From: Vitis vinifera
Lineage: Eukaryota; Streptophyta; Magnoliopsida; Vitales; Vitaceae
DNA length: 64,000 bases
Direction: 5' to 3'
NCBI RefSeq assembly: GCF_030704535.1
Contig: NC_081811.1
Coordinates: 3,736,501-3,800,500 of the forward strand
The translations under genes were made by a program, and so were the position numbers. The notes beneath the pieces are model-generated. The model saw only the letters and a program-made list of their open reading frames with translations. It was not told where the DNA came from and did no database searches. Of the stretch, positions 13,030-25,694 are shown in pieces; positions within the stretch are counted from its first letter, which is position 1; the number at the start of each line of letters is the position of its first letter.

Positions 13030-13613
13030 AGAGACAATTGTGTTTTGAACCTAATTGGGCCAAAAAATTAAATTTTGATCCATATAAGTTTACCATTTAA
13101 GCGCAAGACCTAGAGAAAATATGAAAATTGAGAAGAAAGATATTGATTTTTTATCTTTCCAAAAATGACCTTTATTGACTATGAAAAAAAAAGTAGAAAA
13201 ACATTTATTTAAATTTTATTTATTTTGTAAATCTCAATAAAATTTAATTTAATTTAGTGATTTGGAAAAAAATACATCATTTTCCAAAAAAATAAAAATA
13301 AATTATTATTATTTAAAAATAAAACATCTTGAAAAATATATATATTTAAAATTATGTACGTAAAAAATAACTAAAAATATGTCAAAATATTTTTTTTAAA
13401 TGATATATTTTTTGAATATTTTTTTAAAAAAAATAGTTTTCTAAAAATAATAAAATTTCAAAATAATTGTTAAAAAAAAAATTTATATGATAGAAAATAC
13501 ATAAAATAGTTTTAAAGGGTATATTGATCTTTTCATATTTTATATCATTTCCATCGTTTATATAATTTTTATGGGCCAAGTCTTAATTTTTGAACCAAAA
13601 CACAATTGTCCTT
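13030..13613. mobile_element. TIR element of 584 bp, relative of the 6873-7438 element
   Basis: The left end AGAGACAATTGTGTTTTGA and the complemented right end AAGGACAATTGTGTTTTGG form an inverted repeat. Just inside, the wording (CAAGACC, AAAATATG, AAATTGAG, then a short gap and GATAT) matches the element at 6873-7438, so both belong to one lineage. The flanks agree at only about six of nine positions, so a target duplication is uncertain. No protein. Confidence 0.7.
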
Positions 13614-15563
13614 CGTAAAAATGCAGACAAATCATGACATTCCGACATCCTTCGTACTTAGAGATGGTTGTCGAATCTCGTAAATCATTTTATTTATTGG
13701 ATAAATATTAATGGAGTTGGGCTGCAAATCAGTAGGGACCTTGTTGCGTGAGAGGCCTACCGCCTACGGCTATATATAAAACTTGGCCCAACAGTTTGGG
13801 CCTGCTAATTCCGCGGCCCACAAATGGCTCAGAGGGGATAGGGTTGAAGCTTATGGGCTATGATATACGGTTTTTGGTTTTTATCGTTGAATCTACAAGA
13901 ACATGCAACAATTATTCGGTTGTTAAAGAGTAAAAGTAAGAAAATAAAAGCTAGTGTTGTTTGGGTGTAGAGAAAATGAAGAGAAAAAAAAAGCACATTG
14001 TAAATGTGTCATACAACCCATAGATCTAGTTGAGAAAATGTATGTAAAATTCTATTTAGTTATTAAATGGATTACATGAATTTTGATGTATTACCTGTAT
14101 AAATACTTGAGCATGACTAATAGTTATATCATGTTTCGATCGATCCATTTATCAATCACGGATTGGGAGTGTTTGGCCTAAGCACTTTTCAATCATAGAT
14201 TGGCCCACTTTGTGGCAAGCTAGCTTAGCTAGGCTTGAATGGTTCACCACTAATTTCACTCTAACCCTGACGAAGGAAGCTTTTGATCATCTAGTTCATT
14301 TGGTATTAAATGAATCTATTGGAATCTAATTTGTATCAAATATTTGATATTTAATGAAATCAAATTTAAAAGACTACACACTTTTAAAATTTATACTTCG
14401 TATTATTGTATGTTATATTTTTTTTTTTTTAACTATAATGCTTTTGGAAGCATAAGATTGCTATATAATCAACTTGGGATAGCAGAGTTAAGTATTGTGA
14501 GTTATGGAATGACTAAAATGAGTAATAACTTTTGAGAAGACATAAAGTACGCATTGGGGAATTGAAAATTGGACATTTAATTTAATTGAAAAAAATAGGA
14601 TTTTAAAATTGAGCACTCAAACACCTTGATTAGTCGCCCAAGTGCTACTTCAAAATGCTTTAAGTGCTACTTCCAAACGTTCAAGCATTTCTTAAGAGCA
14701 CTCAAGCACTAACAAGAAGGACCACTCAAGCATGCATAAAAGGCGCTCAAGTGTATGAGCTCTGAATTGTCTTGTTTCATAATTTTTAAGTTTCCAATTT
14801 TCATCTAATTGCAAATTAGTTTTTCTTGGAAATTAGGATTTCAGGGTCTTGTCTAAGTCTACTAGGATTTCCCCTATACATATATGTCTTATATTTTGAG
14901 ATTTGTTCTTAATGTGCCTAAGCTTAAAGTCATTACTTTTTGTGTTTAACCCAAAACTCTCAAACCAATTCACTTTTGTTCTTGGGCTCATGGTAGAGGA
15001 TTGCATCCCCTTGAGGTATTGAGAAGTTTAGTAAGAAGCACAAAGGTGTGCGTTTTAGATGTGAGGTTTGTGTAGGTACTAGAGTACAAGTCTTAAAAGG
15101 TATTAACTACCAAATAGATCTATATGCCTAATTTATCATAATTAGTAAATTAAAGTTATGTGGTCCTTAATCCAGTGGTTTTTATCTCCACAAAGTCTCT
15201 AAAAGGTTTTGTGGATAGGTTTTTTTACATAAATTGTTTATGTACTAGTGTGATTAGAATGTTTGACTTCATTAACAACACTTGACAATTTAATTAAAGA
15301 ATTTAAAAAAACCAATAAATTGTAATCTTTAAGCTAATTGATAAAGGAACACTTATTCAACATCCTACCCCACCCCTTATAGTTCCATGATACAAGATTT
15401 TAAATTTTCAATTGGTTTGAGAACATAACAGTTTAAGAATCATTTTTTTTATTCTACCAAGATCTTGGATCATGGAACCATAAAGAGTTGAATTGTCAAT
15501 AAACAATCTACCCTAGTTTAATGATAATAATTATCCTCGTTGGAAATCCCATATGGAGTTCTT

Positions 15564-15613
<50 letters not shown>

Positions 15614-16379
15614 AGGATAAATTTGGAATTAAGTGAAATTCAAATAAGGACCACCATCAAAACTAGATGGAACTCGAAATCCATTGGTGAACTCAAGCTC
15701 AAATAGAATGAGACAAAGTGAATAATGAGGGTAGTAAGACAAATGCTTGAACTTTCTATAGCATATTTAATGGGGTGAGTCTTGACGAGTTTCAAGGATA
15801 ACTACATACAAATGTATTAAAAAGACTTCAGACATTCTCCTAAACATGTATGAAAGCACTTCAATTGTGAAGTTGTCCAAGATACAAATACCCACTATCA
15901 AATTTGAAAGCATACAAATGTAAGAGGATGAAACATTTTTTTTTAGAATTAAGTGATATAGTCAATTCTAGTTTTAATCTAGGTGAGAAAATTCCTTAAT
16001 CAAAAGTTGTTTAAAAAATCTAGAGATCTCCGCCTCATAGATTTAAACCCAAGGTTACAATTATTAAAGAAAGCAAAGACATTGATTTCTTAAAGGTTGA
16101 TGAACTTGTTGAATCCTACAAACATGCAAGATGTCACTTTCTACTTCAATGAAACATAAAGGAACTACCTTAAAAGACCCTTTAAATGAAGAAAGAGAGT
16201 TTGTTTTGTTTCTAATGAAAATATTTTGACTCTGATGATTTTACTTAGATAACACAAAAATTTAATAATAATGTGAGGGTATAGAAAAATAATTTAAAAA
16301 AACTAGATTAAAGAAAGGGAAGAGAATTGATAATTCATTTGAAGAAAATGAAAAAGCCTTATCTAAAAATTTACTTACT
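13614..16379. other. Intergenic, probable retrotransposon debris
   Basis: No gene. At 14610-14750 a motif like GCACTCAAGCA or GCTCAAGTG recurs about six times, a texture I associate with copia LTR or leader regions. It may be the 5' part of the copia relic that follows, but no LTR border, primer site or gag was recognised. Weak call. Confidence 0.35.
15567..15611. repeat. AT dinucleotide microsatellite
   Basis: About 45 bp of uninterrupted alternating A and T, over 20 units, inside non-coding DNA. Confidence 0.95.
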
Positions 16380-17142
16380 CGAACAAAGATGCCTGATTCC
16401 AGACTTACTACTACTCTTGGATGTCTTGGTCTAACTTTATCTTAGCCTAATGGGAAATGATTTTCTACTTGACCTTTATATCAAAGTACCACTATTGGTG
16501 CTCTATAATAAGTCACTATTACTCGACTAGACTTGCCATTTGTTGTTAACAAAGTTTATCAGTTCATGTTTAAGCCTACTACTTTCCAATGGTTAGTTAT
16601 GAAACACATTTTGTTATTTGGAAGGATCTACACATCATAGTCTTCTTCTCTTGCATGCAATCAATTCTTTTAATATCCAAGCTTAATTTGAAGTTGATTG
16701 TGCTTCATGCCCCAATGATTGAAAGAGTATCAATGATTATTGTATCTTATTTGGTATGAAGTTAATATCTTGGTCCTTTACTAAGTAATGTGTTGTTTCA
16801 AGAGGTAGCATTGCATCGGAAAATTGGGGCTTAGCTACTAATACTGGTAAGATCACTTTGATCCAATTTGTGCTCCAAGAATTGCATATGCCACAAGTCG
16901 TTTTTTCTCTTCTACAATGTGATAATTAGAGTTCTACCCACCTTACAATACATGTTTCATGCTTGCTCAAAACATATTGAACTTGAACTTCACTTCATTT
17001 GTGATAAAGTATTATGGAACAATCATGTTATTCACTACATTCCTTTTATTGATCAACTTGTTAACGTGCTCACCAAACATCTTCCAAGCTCATCGTTCTT
17101 AAACCTTTGTTGTAAACTTTATGTCATTTATATTTGAGGCGA
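16380..17142 (+). pseudogene. Ty1/copia polyprotein relic, RT end and RNase H
   Basis: Broken remains of the C-terminal part of a copia polyprotein, readable only by changing frame and passing several stops. In order: the linker after RT (STTIGAL, then TRLDLPF, near 16480-16560), the RNase H start with CASCPND (about 16700-16720) and DYCILFGMKLISWS, then QELHMP, and finally the block with HIELELHFICDKVL and LTKHLPSSSF (about 16970-17100). The last part, 16868-17137, is still open for 89 codons. No RT core, integrase or gag was found upstream. The relic ends at a purine-rich GAGGCGAA followed by TG at about 17143, which would be the start of a 3' LTR. Confidence 0.85.
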
Positions 17143-17900
17143 ATGATAACTAATAGATGTCAACTCAAGTTCTAAAATAGCCTACCATCATTTGTTATAA
17201 TGTACGTAATTTGTTATAATAATGAATGTGATCATTAGCTTATAGATTGAATAGTTCTTTTCATTTCATCTTTTATTCTCCAAAACTTTCAACCCTTATC
17301 TTTAGAAATGGTATTCATGTTATATTTAGGAATGGCAACCGGACGGGTCGCCTCCATCCCAACCCTGCCCTGTTTAGCTTTTTTTTTTTAAAAAAAATTG
17401 CTTTTAAAATTTTTAATTACATTTAAATAAATATATTTTATAAATAATAAAATTATTATATTTTTTATAACTTATTTTGTTAATTTTTTTTATTATTATC
17501 TATATATTAAAAATAGTAAAATAAAATTTTAAATTAAATTAATTTTAAAATTTAAATTAAATTAAAATTTAAAATTAATTTTATATGTAAACCAGGTGGG
17601 GCGGGGTGGGATGGGGCAATACTTGAACTCGCTCCAGGTTAAAAAAAAAAAATCTCATACCCGTCCCAAACCCGTTCATTAAATTTAAACCTCATCCCAT
17701 TAGGGGCGAGGCGGGACGGGTACCCGAAAAAACCCGCTCCATTGCCATCCCTAGTTATATTCCCATTGGCTAAGAAGACACCTTCATCCCTCTCATTTCC
17801 TATTCTCAAGTCAACCCAAAAACCAGATCATTTAATTATTGCTCTCATTCTCCTTCTAACTCTTTTACTCGTCTAGAAAGAAAAGATTGGGAAAACCCCA
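17143..17900 (+). repeat. Possible 3' LTR of the copia relic, interrupted by a hAT element
   Basis: Begins with TG right after the purine-rich tract that follows the copia coding relic. The CT-rich stretch near 17790-17880 would suit an LTR leader. No second LTR was identified, so the borders are inferred from position only. Confidence 0.35.
17327..17753. mobile_element. Non-autonomous hAT-type element, 427 bp, with 8-bp target duplication
   Basis: Flanked by perfect 8-bp duplications GTTATATT (17319-17326 and 17754-17761). The termini are inverted over about 22 bp: TAGGAATGGCAACCGGACGG on the left and, complemented, TAGGGATGGCAATGGAGCGG on the right, with five mismatches. Sub-terminal GC-rich arms (GGGGCGGGGTGGGATGGGG and ACCCGTCCC words) flank an AT-rich middle. 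An 8-bp duplication with TA/CAGGG-type ends is the signature of the hAT superfamily. There is no transposase, so it is a MITE. It sits just after the copia relic, so it inserted later than that element if the LTR call is right. Confidence 0.9.
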
Positions 17901-18129
17901 ATCTTTCCTTCATTGCACATTGTGTGGCAACCTTCTACCTTGATGAGAGAGTTGTTGGACTTGTGGCCTAGATCGATCCTCAACCCCAAACATGCAATAC
18001 CATTACCCATGTTACAACATGACATGAACTCTCAAATATCTAATTTCAAACTAAAAGACCTCTATAAAACAACTTTTGGTTGTAAAAATTATAATTACCA
18101 TCTTTCCTTAAAAGGTTTTCTTTTATGAA

Positions 18130-20650
18130 TAGTATTTCTACATTGGGTAAAACTACGGTATTAAATGGTATTTTTTTCAATACTATATTGAAAAGGTACC
18201 TCACATGTACCACTATTCCCCGCCTTTATTTTATTATTTTGTATCTAAAATTTTGTTATTATATACCTTAATTTTCTAATTTTGTATTTGATGACATGTT
18301 TTATACTTTAATCTCATTGCTTTGTATTTTGGATCTTATATCCTAGATCAACGGCCGGATCGCACTGAGCACTTAAAAAGTTCGATCTAATCCACAATCA
18401 GTACCACAGAATTTTTGTTTTCTTCTATATTTTCTAAATCCGATCTTGAGGCCATGTGTACGTATGATTAATGGGGAAAATCTTCACCTACTGATAATGG
18501 ACTTTTGGGTCCCCATAGGACACCCCAAAAGTCCGCAAGATATAAATAGAAATGGCATAAAATCTCTGCAACAAGACCTGAAATCACGGGATATATATAA
18601 ACTGGGAAATGATGAAAGCTCCATATCTCTGTAATTGTAAGAGGATGTAATAATGAGACATGAGACTGCAAAGGCAACCTCAGTTTTCTGATTCCTCTTC
18701 ACCTTCTTACTTCAAAGACCATGCTGAAGCTTTTGGATCACTTCCATACATTCAAGTTAAGCTTTGGTATTTTTACTAGCAGATAAGCAAATTTTCTTCA
18801 TGCCTTGATTAAAATAAAAGTATATAGGGTAAAAAGACAAGATAATGTGCCTTGCACATGATTCTTAAGTTGTATGTTTTGCATGATTAGGGAAGTTCGT
18901 ACTATCCCATAGAAAAAGACTTGGAAAAAACAAGAACCAATAATACATAAGGTTTCAGCTTTACAGATACAGTTTGGTTTTAGGAGTCTCCTCTCTTTAC
19001 AGTGAAGCAGAAAGAAGATGCATATGAAGTAGGCATATATACTTTTGCATGTGGGAAGATTTCAGAGGAGCACATGATGATAAGACCAGGGCACCCTAGG
19101 GACGTGCTTAAGGTCAAATTTCTGGGCCACTGTTTCTGACCAAAAGTTCAATCTTTGATTTCTCTTTTCATCCTTTGTTATTTCTCTTTAATCAAAACTT
19201 TCTTTCTTTATTCTTTTATAAAAGTTGTTGTTTGAAGTAGTGCCACACCTCTCTTTGGGGCATCCTTATTCTTCATCATTCCAGTTTCTATTTTTTTTTT
19301 CTTTTTTTCTTTTCCCTTTTTTCCAGATACCCTCCAATCTTCACAAGCTAGATGGGTCTCCAAGATGTGGAATAGATGTGAACACATATGAATGTTGTTG
19401 AGCTTTGTCTTTGTGCAGTTTGAGTACACTTCCATGTACCAACAAAAGAGAAAAAGTAAGAATATATACGAGGGGATGGGGAGTTGTTGTTGCTTATGGA
19501 ACTATGGTCTTCATCACTTTGATCCAAGCTCTCCATCCCTGGCACCACAGTTGCATACATGGGCCTTTATTGACCCTTTTGTGACTGAGATCTAGGGCAT
19601 CAACTCCATGTTTGAGTTCCTCTCCTTTCTCCGACACCAATTCTTGACTTCATTGCCTCTCCTTGAGACTTGCACACACCCTGTTTTCTGAACCCTGTTC
19701 CTTGGAGGTGGGAGCACACTTGTCACTTGCATTTAACTTTACCCATCAGAGTTAAAAAATAAGCCACTTTAGTCTCCTTTGTTGGGTTTTTTTTTCCAAC
19801 TATTCAAGGTCCATGTTATTTATCATGATATGCTAATTTTTTCCAAAGGTATCAATTTACCTAAAGCCTAAAGTACTAATCTGTAGACCTCTTTCAATGA
19901 ACATTATCATGATAAGAAAAACTTTTCATATAGAGATGAATGTTAGTATTAATCTGGACTAGTATTTATGAGCATACTTGTTCCAAGATGTATAAAAGAG
20001 TATCATTTTGGCAATGTACAAAGAATTTAACTCTATGCATAGCTGATATATGCTTAATCAACTGCTGAAGGTACTAATGTGAAAAAAAAGGGCAAGAAAA
20101 AGAAAAAAATGCCATTGCAAGGCAACTGAGATATGATTTGCAACAAGTTCCTTCAAACTGCATATGCCACAAACATGATATCTCCTGAATTTAGGTCAAA
20201 TTTGTATTATACCAGTTGATCCAAAAACAATGAATTTATTAAATGGGTTATGTAAATTAATATGAATTTAATCGAAACATGATGATATTCCACGTATTAA
20301 ATTCCAGTGGAATTCACCGCTGGAGTTACCTTTGTCACCCTTGCAAATAAGTGAATGTGTGGCTCATATTGGACTCTCAGGATCCTCACTTCACTAGGTA
20401 CTATTGTAATTAAAATTCCCATGTGATGAACCCTGCTTTGGCATTAATGACCGAGTATGCCCCCATATCCTGAATAGACATTACACTGGTCGGGAGGGGT
20501 ATCCACGGACAACTGAGAGCACAAGATAGATGAAAGCCATGGTGAAATAAGTAAAGATTAATTAAAGGTAAAGCACAGTGTTGGAGGTGTGGTCTTAATT
20601 ATTATTATTGATAACAACAAAGCAGGGCGTCTGGGTGGCAGCTTTTGCTT
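18130..20650. other. Intergenic, upstream of the endoglucanase
   Basis: Not notably repeat-like and less AT-rich than most gaps here. It holds a short perfect hairpin (18499-18534) and only unconvincing reading frames. I looked for common plant microRNA and tRNA sequences by eye and saw none. Confidence 0.4.
18499..18534. repeat. Short perfect inverted repeat
   Basis: GGACTTTTGGG and CCCAAAAGTCC form an 11-bp perfect stem around a 14-base loop. Too short for a microRNA precursor as it stands. Function unknown. Confidence 0.7.
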
Positions 20651-20658
20651 TATAAATA
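20651..20658 (+). promoter_or_regulatory. TATA box of the endoglucanase
   Basis: TATAAATA about 100 bases before the ATG at 20752. The expected start of transcription near 20680 leaves a leader of about 70 bases containing GGTTGGTTGGTTGGTT. Confidence 0.6.
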
Positions 20659-20751
20659 TAGAGGAGACCTCTCCTCTGTTCACTGCAACTTGCAGGGTTG
20701 GTTGGTTGGTTGGTTTGTTGAGTTCAGTTGCTTTGTGGGCAGCCCCAAAAA

Positions 20752-23054
20752 ATGGCTCTCTACCCTGTTTCTGCTTATTCTTCTTTTTCTTCTTCTTCTA
20801 CTCTTCTCATTCTCCTCTGTTTCTTCACCTCATCTCTGCTTCTCTGCAATGCCTTCCAACATCATCACCACCCTCGAGTTGCTAGGCACAACTACAGAGA
20901 TGCCCTCACCAAATCTATACTATTTTTTGAAGGCCAGAGGTCAGGGAGGCTCCCTTCTAACCAGAGAATGACTTGGAGGAGAGACTCTGGCCTGTCAGAT
21001 GGGGCAGCCATGCATGTATGTGTAAATGTGTATGCTCTGTTTCTTCAATTACTTGTTTTAGATTTTTCATCTTTTGAAGTTGGTTTTGTTAATTTGGGCG
21101 TGGAAATGGAAATGCAGGTGGATTTGGTTGGAGGGTACTATGACGCAGGGGACAATGTGAAGTTTGGGTTCCCAATGGCCTTCACCACCACCATGCTTTC
21201 ATGGAGTGTGATCGAGTTTGGTGGGTTGATGAAAGGTGAGTTGCAGCATGCCAAAGAAGCCATTCGTTGGGCCACTGATTACCTCCTCAAAGCCACTGTC
21301 CATCCAGACACCATTTACGTTCAGGTTTTGTGTTTTCTTCAGATCTCTGCTTCTCTATTTCAGAGCAGTTACCTACATTTGATTAGAGTCGAAAATGCAG
21401 AGGAGCTGAGGTTTTAACGGGGTTTTTCTGCAGGTGGGTGATGCTAATAAGGATCACGCTTGTTGGGAGAGACCAGAGGACATGGACACTTCAAGGAGTG
21501 TTTTCAAGGTAGACAGAAACACCCCTGGTTCAGATGTAGCTGCTGAAACTGCAGCTGCTCTTGCTGCTGCTTCAGTGGTCTTCAGAAGAAGTGACCCTAC
21601 ATACTCCAAGCTTCTCATCAGGAGAGCTATTAGGGTAAGATTTATTCCTTATACTTTTAAATACAGAAAAAATGTTTTGTAAAAACAATGGTATCTCAAC
21701 ACAGATTTATTTTCAGCCCCCAATATCCTTGAGACTTGATTTTTTTTTTTTTAATCTTTCTGGGTACAGGTGTTTCAGTTTGCTGACAGGTACAGAGGAG
21801 CATACAGCAATGGATTGAAAAACTATGTGTGCCCCTTCTATTGCTCTTATTCTGGTTATCAGGTAAGGCTATGGCTTCAGCCCCTTGCATTTAGGGGCAT
21901 TTCTATAAGCATTTAGGGGCATTTCTATAAATGGATTATGAACTTGAAAGTTTTTTTCTTGGTGTTTTACATTATTGAAGGATGAGTTGCTGTGGGGTGC
22001 TGCATGGTTGCACAAAGCCACCAGGAACCCCACCTTCTTGAGCTACATTCAAGTAAATGGCCAGACCCTTGGGGCTGATGATTCTGACAATACATTTGGA
22101 TGGGATAACAAGCATGTTGGAGCAAGGATTCTTCTCTCTAAGGTCCCATTCTCATCTCATCACTGCTTTTCAATTTCTTTTTCTTAGAACTTCAATCATG
22201 CCTTTTTTCATCAATTTTTTCAGGCATTCCTTCTCCAAAGGGTGCAGTCCCTCCATGATTACAAAGGTCATGCAGATAACTTCATATGTTCTCTGGTACC
22301 AGGAACTCCTTTCTCCCAAGCCCAGTACACCCCAGGTCCTCTTCCCTCCCTTTCTGTGGGTTGTAACGGCTACTTTTCCTGTTTTGGTGCTTAACAACAA
22401 AACATGACACAGGTGGGTTGCTGTTCAAGATGAGTGACAGCAACATGCAGTATGTGACCTCCACTTCATTCCTGCTTGTAACCTATGCAAAGTACTTAAC
22501 TTCAGCCCACAAAGTTGTGAACTGCGGTGGAACTATTATCACCCCAAAGAGGCTTCGAGTCATTGCTAAGAAACAGGTATATCACATCAACAACATGTCC
22601 CACAGAACTGAAGTGATCACATGTCACACCCCTCTCACACAGTCGCACTGTACTTCCCCATAACTGATTCCATTAAATTTACATTCCCCCTTTCTAATTT
22701 CTCTTAATGTGGGACTTGTAGGTGGACTACCTCTTGGGGGACAACCCCTTGAAGATGTCCTACATGGTGGGGTATGGTCCAAGGTACCCACAAAGGATAC
22801 ACCACAGGGGCTCATCACTGCCCTCAATTGCCAAACACCCGGCAAAGATCCAATGCTCTGCAGGCTTCAATATCATGCACTCTCAATCCCCAAATCCTAA
22901 CATCTTGGTGGGGGCAGTGGTTGGTGGGCCAGACCAGCATGATAGGTTCCCAGATCAACGGTCAGATTTCGAGCAATCAGAGCCATCGACCTATACCAAT
23001 GCCCCACTTGTGGGAGCACTGACTTATCTAGCACACTCATTTGGGCAGCTCTAG
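20752..23054 (+). CDS. GH9B13: Endo-1,4-beta-glucanase, GH9 class B (endoglucanase 17 type)
   Basis: Secreted wall enzyme cutting beta-1,4-glucans. Eight exons: 20752-21015, 21118-21324, 21434-21634, 21770-21862, 21981-22142, 22224-22335, 22413-22576, 22722-23054; the frame closes to 511 residues. A signal peptide covers about 1-34. The first GH9 catalytic motif is DAGDN at 97-101. The His signature HHRG is at 428-431. The Asp/Glu signature runs from about 477, with Asp479 and Glu488 in the expected spacing. There is no C-terminal carbohydrate-binding module and no long N-terminal membrane anchor, which makes it class B. All catalytic residues are present. The exon 5 donor is AAG then GTCCCA, a weak site supported by protein continuity. 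The gene symbol rests on the endoglucanase 17-like sequence and on its place beside a SUS3-type gene, as in Arabidopsis. Confidence 0.96.
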
Positions 23055-24139
23055 GCCTTAGCAGCCTCTTTTATATAACCATTCAAACAGTATGGGTTAT
23101 GGTTTGAGAGCAAGTTTCGTGCCGGGTACGGCATATATGTAAAGTTCTTATTTCTCACATATGGTTGTCTGGATTCCTCCTCTAATAGGCTTTAGGAAGA
23201 GAGAGGGTCGTTTCTTGTTTGTGAGTTGTGTACGAGTCTGAGTCTGTTTTGGGACTTGTAATGTGTCCACTAGTGTTTTAACTTTGCAACAACTAGACCT
23301 CAAAAATTGCCTATGGTTGTGTGTATGTGGGGTTCCTTTTTCTCAGTCTTGATTCTCCCTCTCTGTATTAACAATGGCTTCCAGCAGCTGAGGTGGACCA
23401 ATAGGAAGCACAAGGTCCCCACTCATCCAGAAACCAGAAAGAAACGAGACAGAAAAGGGCTGGAGAGTGATAGCCAAAAATAACAAATAACAATGTGAAA
23501 ACTGAATATTTTAACCGTTGGTATTTGACCGTTGAGAGATGGGGGAAGGGGAAGGAAGGAAGATTTTTTCATCATGTGAGGGCGTCGGGGAATGTGGGTC
23601 ATGTGGTCAAAAAAGCTGGTAAGGTGTGTCAGAACTCAGAAGTAGGGGTGTGGAGTGTGCCATTTTGAAAAGGAAAGGAGGAGAGTGGGGGGCTCAAGAT
23701 TGTGACCAGTGAGAAACCGAGGCCCCAAAATATAACGTGGGAGAGATAGAACTTAAGGGACCAAAAGACATTCCCACTCTTCTCTGTGAAAAAGGTCCAA
23801 AAGATATTCTATTATTTTGGGGACTTCTTTTCATGAGCCAATGGCCCTACCCACACGATCCTTATCCGGCTCATAGCAATCAAACCAGTAATCACGTCTA
23901 ACCAACTGTTTTTAAAAATAATTTTTCATCTTCTATAAACCAAAAACCATGAAAAACGCATTTGATAAATAAAAATAATATTTTTTTTCTTATGCATAAA
24001 AAATATATATTTTTTAATAGGATACCCTTTGTTGTTTCCCTTATTTTCTCATAACTATTTTAAACATAAAAATTATTTTCTAAATTACAATAACTCTCTG
24101 TGGCATAGTTTACCTTACTTATAAAATATAGAATTTTTA
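23055..24139. other. Intergenic, 3' side of the endoglucanase
   Basis: Contains the likely 3' untranslated region of the endoglucanase. The first 800 bases are fairly GC-balanced and purine-rich. No gene recognised. Confidence 0.4.
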
Positions 24140-24930
24140 AAAAGTAATACAATAAACATGCATCCAAAATTTTTCTTTAGTCTTTTCTCCTTCTCACACA
24201 ATTTATTTATTTATTTATTTATTTTTATTATTTTTAATTTTAAAATGACAAGTCAAAAGATGCCAATTGCTTGTGTGACTAATAAACATTCACGTATTTT
24301 TCTATTTTTCTTCATTTTACCTAGAAAATAATTATTGATTTTATTTATTTAAAGACTTTAAACCTATAATAAAAATAATAATAATATATGATAAATAATT
24401 ATTAATAATATGATAATATAATAAGATTTATAAAATAAATAAATATTTATTTAACAGGAATATAGAAAATTTTATATTTTAAATCTCTAAATTTGTTTAT
24501 CATGTATTTCTTTATTATATATTATTATTTTATGTTTAAAAATGTTAATAAATAATTAAAATTAATAAATATATAAATATGAAATATTAAAAAAATTGAA
24601 ATTGAAAAGATTTTATCACGCTATCATATTTTAAAAAACAAAAGCAAAAAAAGATGAAGATATTATAGAAGAGGAGAAAAATAAAAATAAAAATTCATGT
24701 GGTATGGTGATTGCCATGTGTCAAAGTTTTTTTTTTTAAAAAAAATAATAATAATAGTAATGATAGCTCATTTATCTTGTCAAAATAGTTTTTTTTTTTT
24801 AAAAAGAAAAAGGTAAACTAAAAAAAGTGGTAGTTGATGGGAGGTAAGAGAAAAGCATTTGAGGGTAAGTTTCCAAGTGTTATTTTCTCAAAACACATAT
24901 TCTTTGAAAATGATAAGTCAAAATTTTAAA
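24140..24930. repeat. Single degenerate arm of the foldback element family
   Basis: This stretch aligns with the outer arm of the foldback element at 45-53.7 kb. Shared marks include AAATCTCTAAATTTG, the TATATTATTATTTTATG region, GATTTTATCA, the GATGAAGATATTATAGAAG region and GTGGTAG...GGGAGGTAAGAG. It matches the minus strand of the left arm at 45060-45580. Its partner arm was not clearly found. Non-coding, AT-rich. Confidence 0.6.
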
Positions 24931-25694
24931 AAATATTTTTTTTAATAATGCATAATGACATGATTCCCCTTTATAAAAAAAAAAAATCCTAAAAATGGTT
25001 ATTAAAAATAATTATAAATTATTTGTAAAAATAAAATTTTATTTAAGAATTGAAATATTAAGAATAAATTTTTAACCATATTTACATACAATATTAAAAA
25101 ATTTAATTTTTTTTATATTTTCAATTATTATTCAAAACACTATAAAAAAATTAATTAAAACAACCTCAAATTTATTCTTAAAAACAATCTTTTTAAAAAT
25201 AAATTATCAAGAAATTAATTTTCCAACAGAAATTTATCAAACCTGTATTTTGTATTGAAAAACCTTTTTTAATTATAAATAAATAAAAATTATTTTCACA
25301 AAAAGTTTCCAGCAGGACCACACATTTTTTGCTAAAACCACGGCCTTAGAGCTCAAACATCATAGGGATAAAAAATTTGAAAAAAGAGAGGCATGAGCAT
25401 TGATAAGGACAATTATGGTGAGATTCAGACCAATGTAAACAGAAATTCTGCGAATATATCCAATACATGTCAGCCATAAAACCACAACATTTAATAGTTT
25501 TCATATATCCACGTCATCCATGATTTTCCAAATATCCCATACACGTCATCATCCAAAAACTACAAGAGTGATGATAATTTTCAATATATCCCATACACGG
25601 CATCCATAAGAGGAATTTTTACACATATTCACACAAATATAACTTTATTCAGATTCTACCATTATGGTGCCAGTCCCGGTTCGTGTCTCACAGC
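24931..25694. other. Intergenic between converging endoglucanase and sucrose synthase genes
   Basis: AT-rich to about 25300. The near-repeats ATATCCCATACACGTCATC and ATATCCCATACACGGCATC (25530-25610), with similar wording near 25460, form a small imperfect tandem of about 70 bp. The rest is the probable 3' untranslated region of sucrose synthase. Confidence 0.45.

Noticed and set aside
19208-19595. Overlapping frames on both strands near 19.4 kb, considered as a small peptide gene
   Set aside because: Low-complexity Ser/Asn and Phe/Lys content, no conserved peptide motif, no TATA box or partner exon identified.
18440-19600. Search for microRNA genes upstream of the endoglucanase
   Set aside because: No match by eye to the common plant microRNAs I know; the only hairpin has an 11-bp stem.
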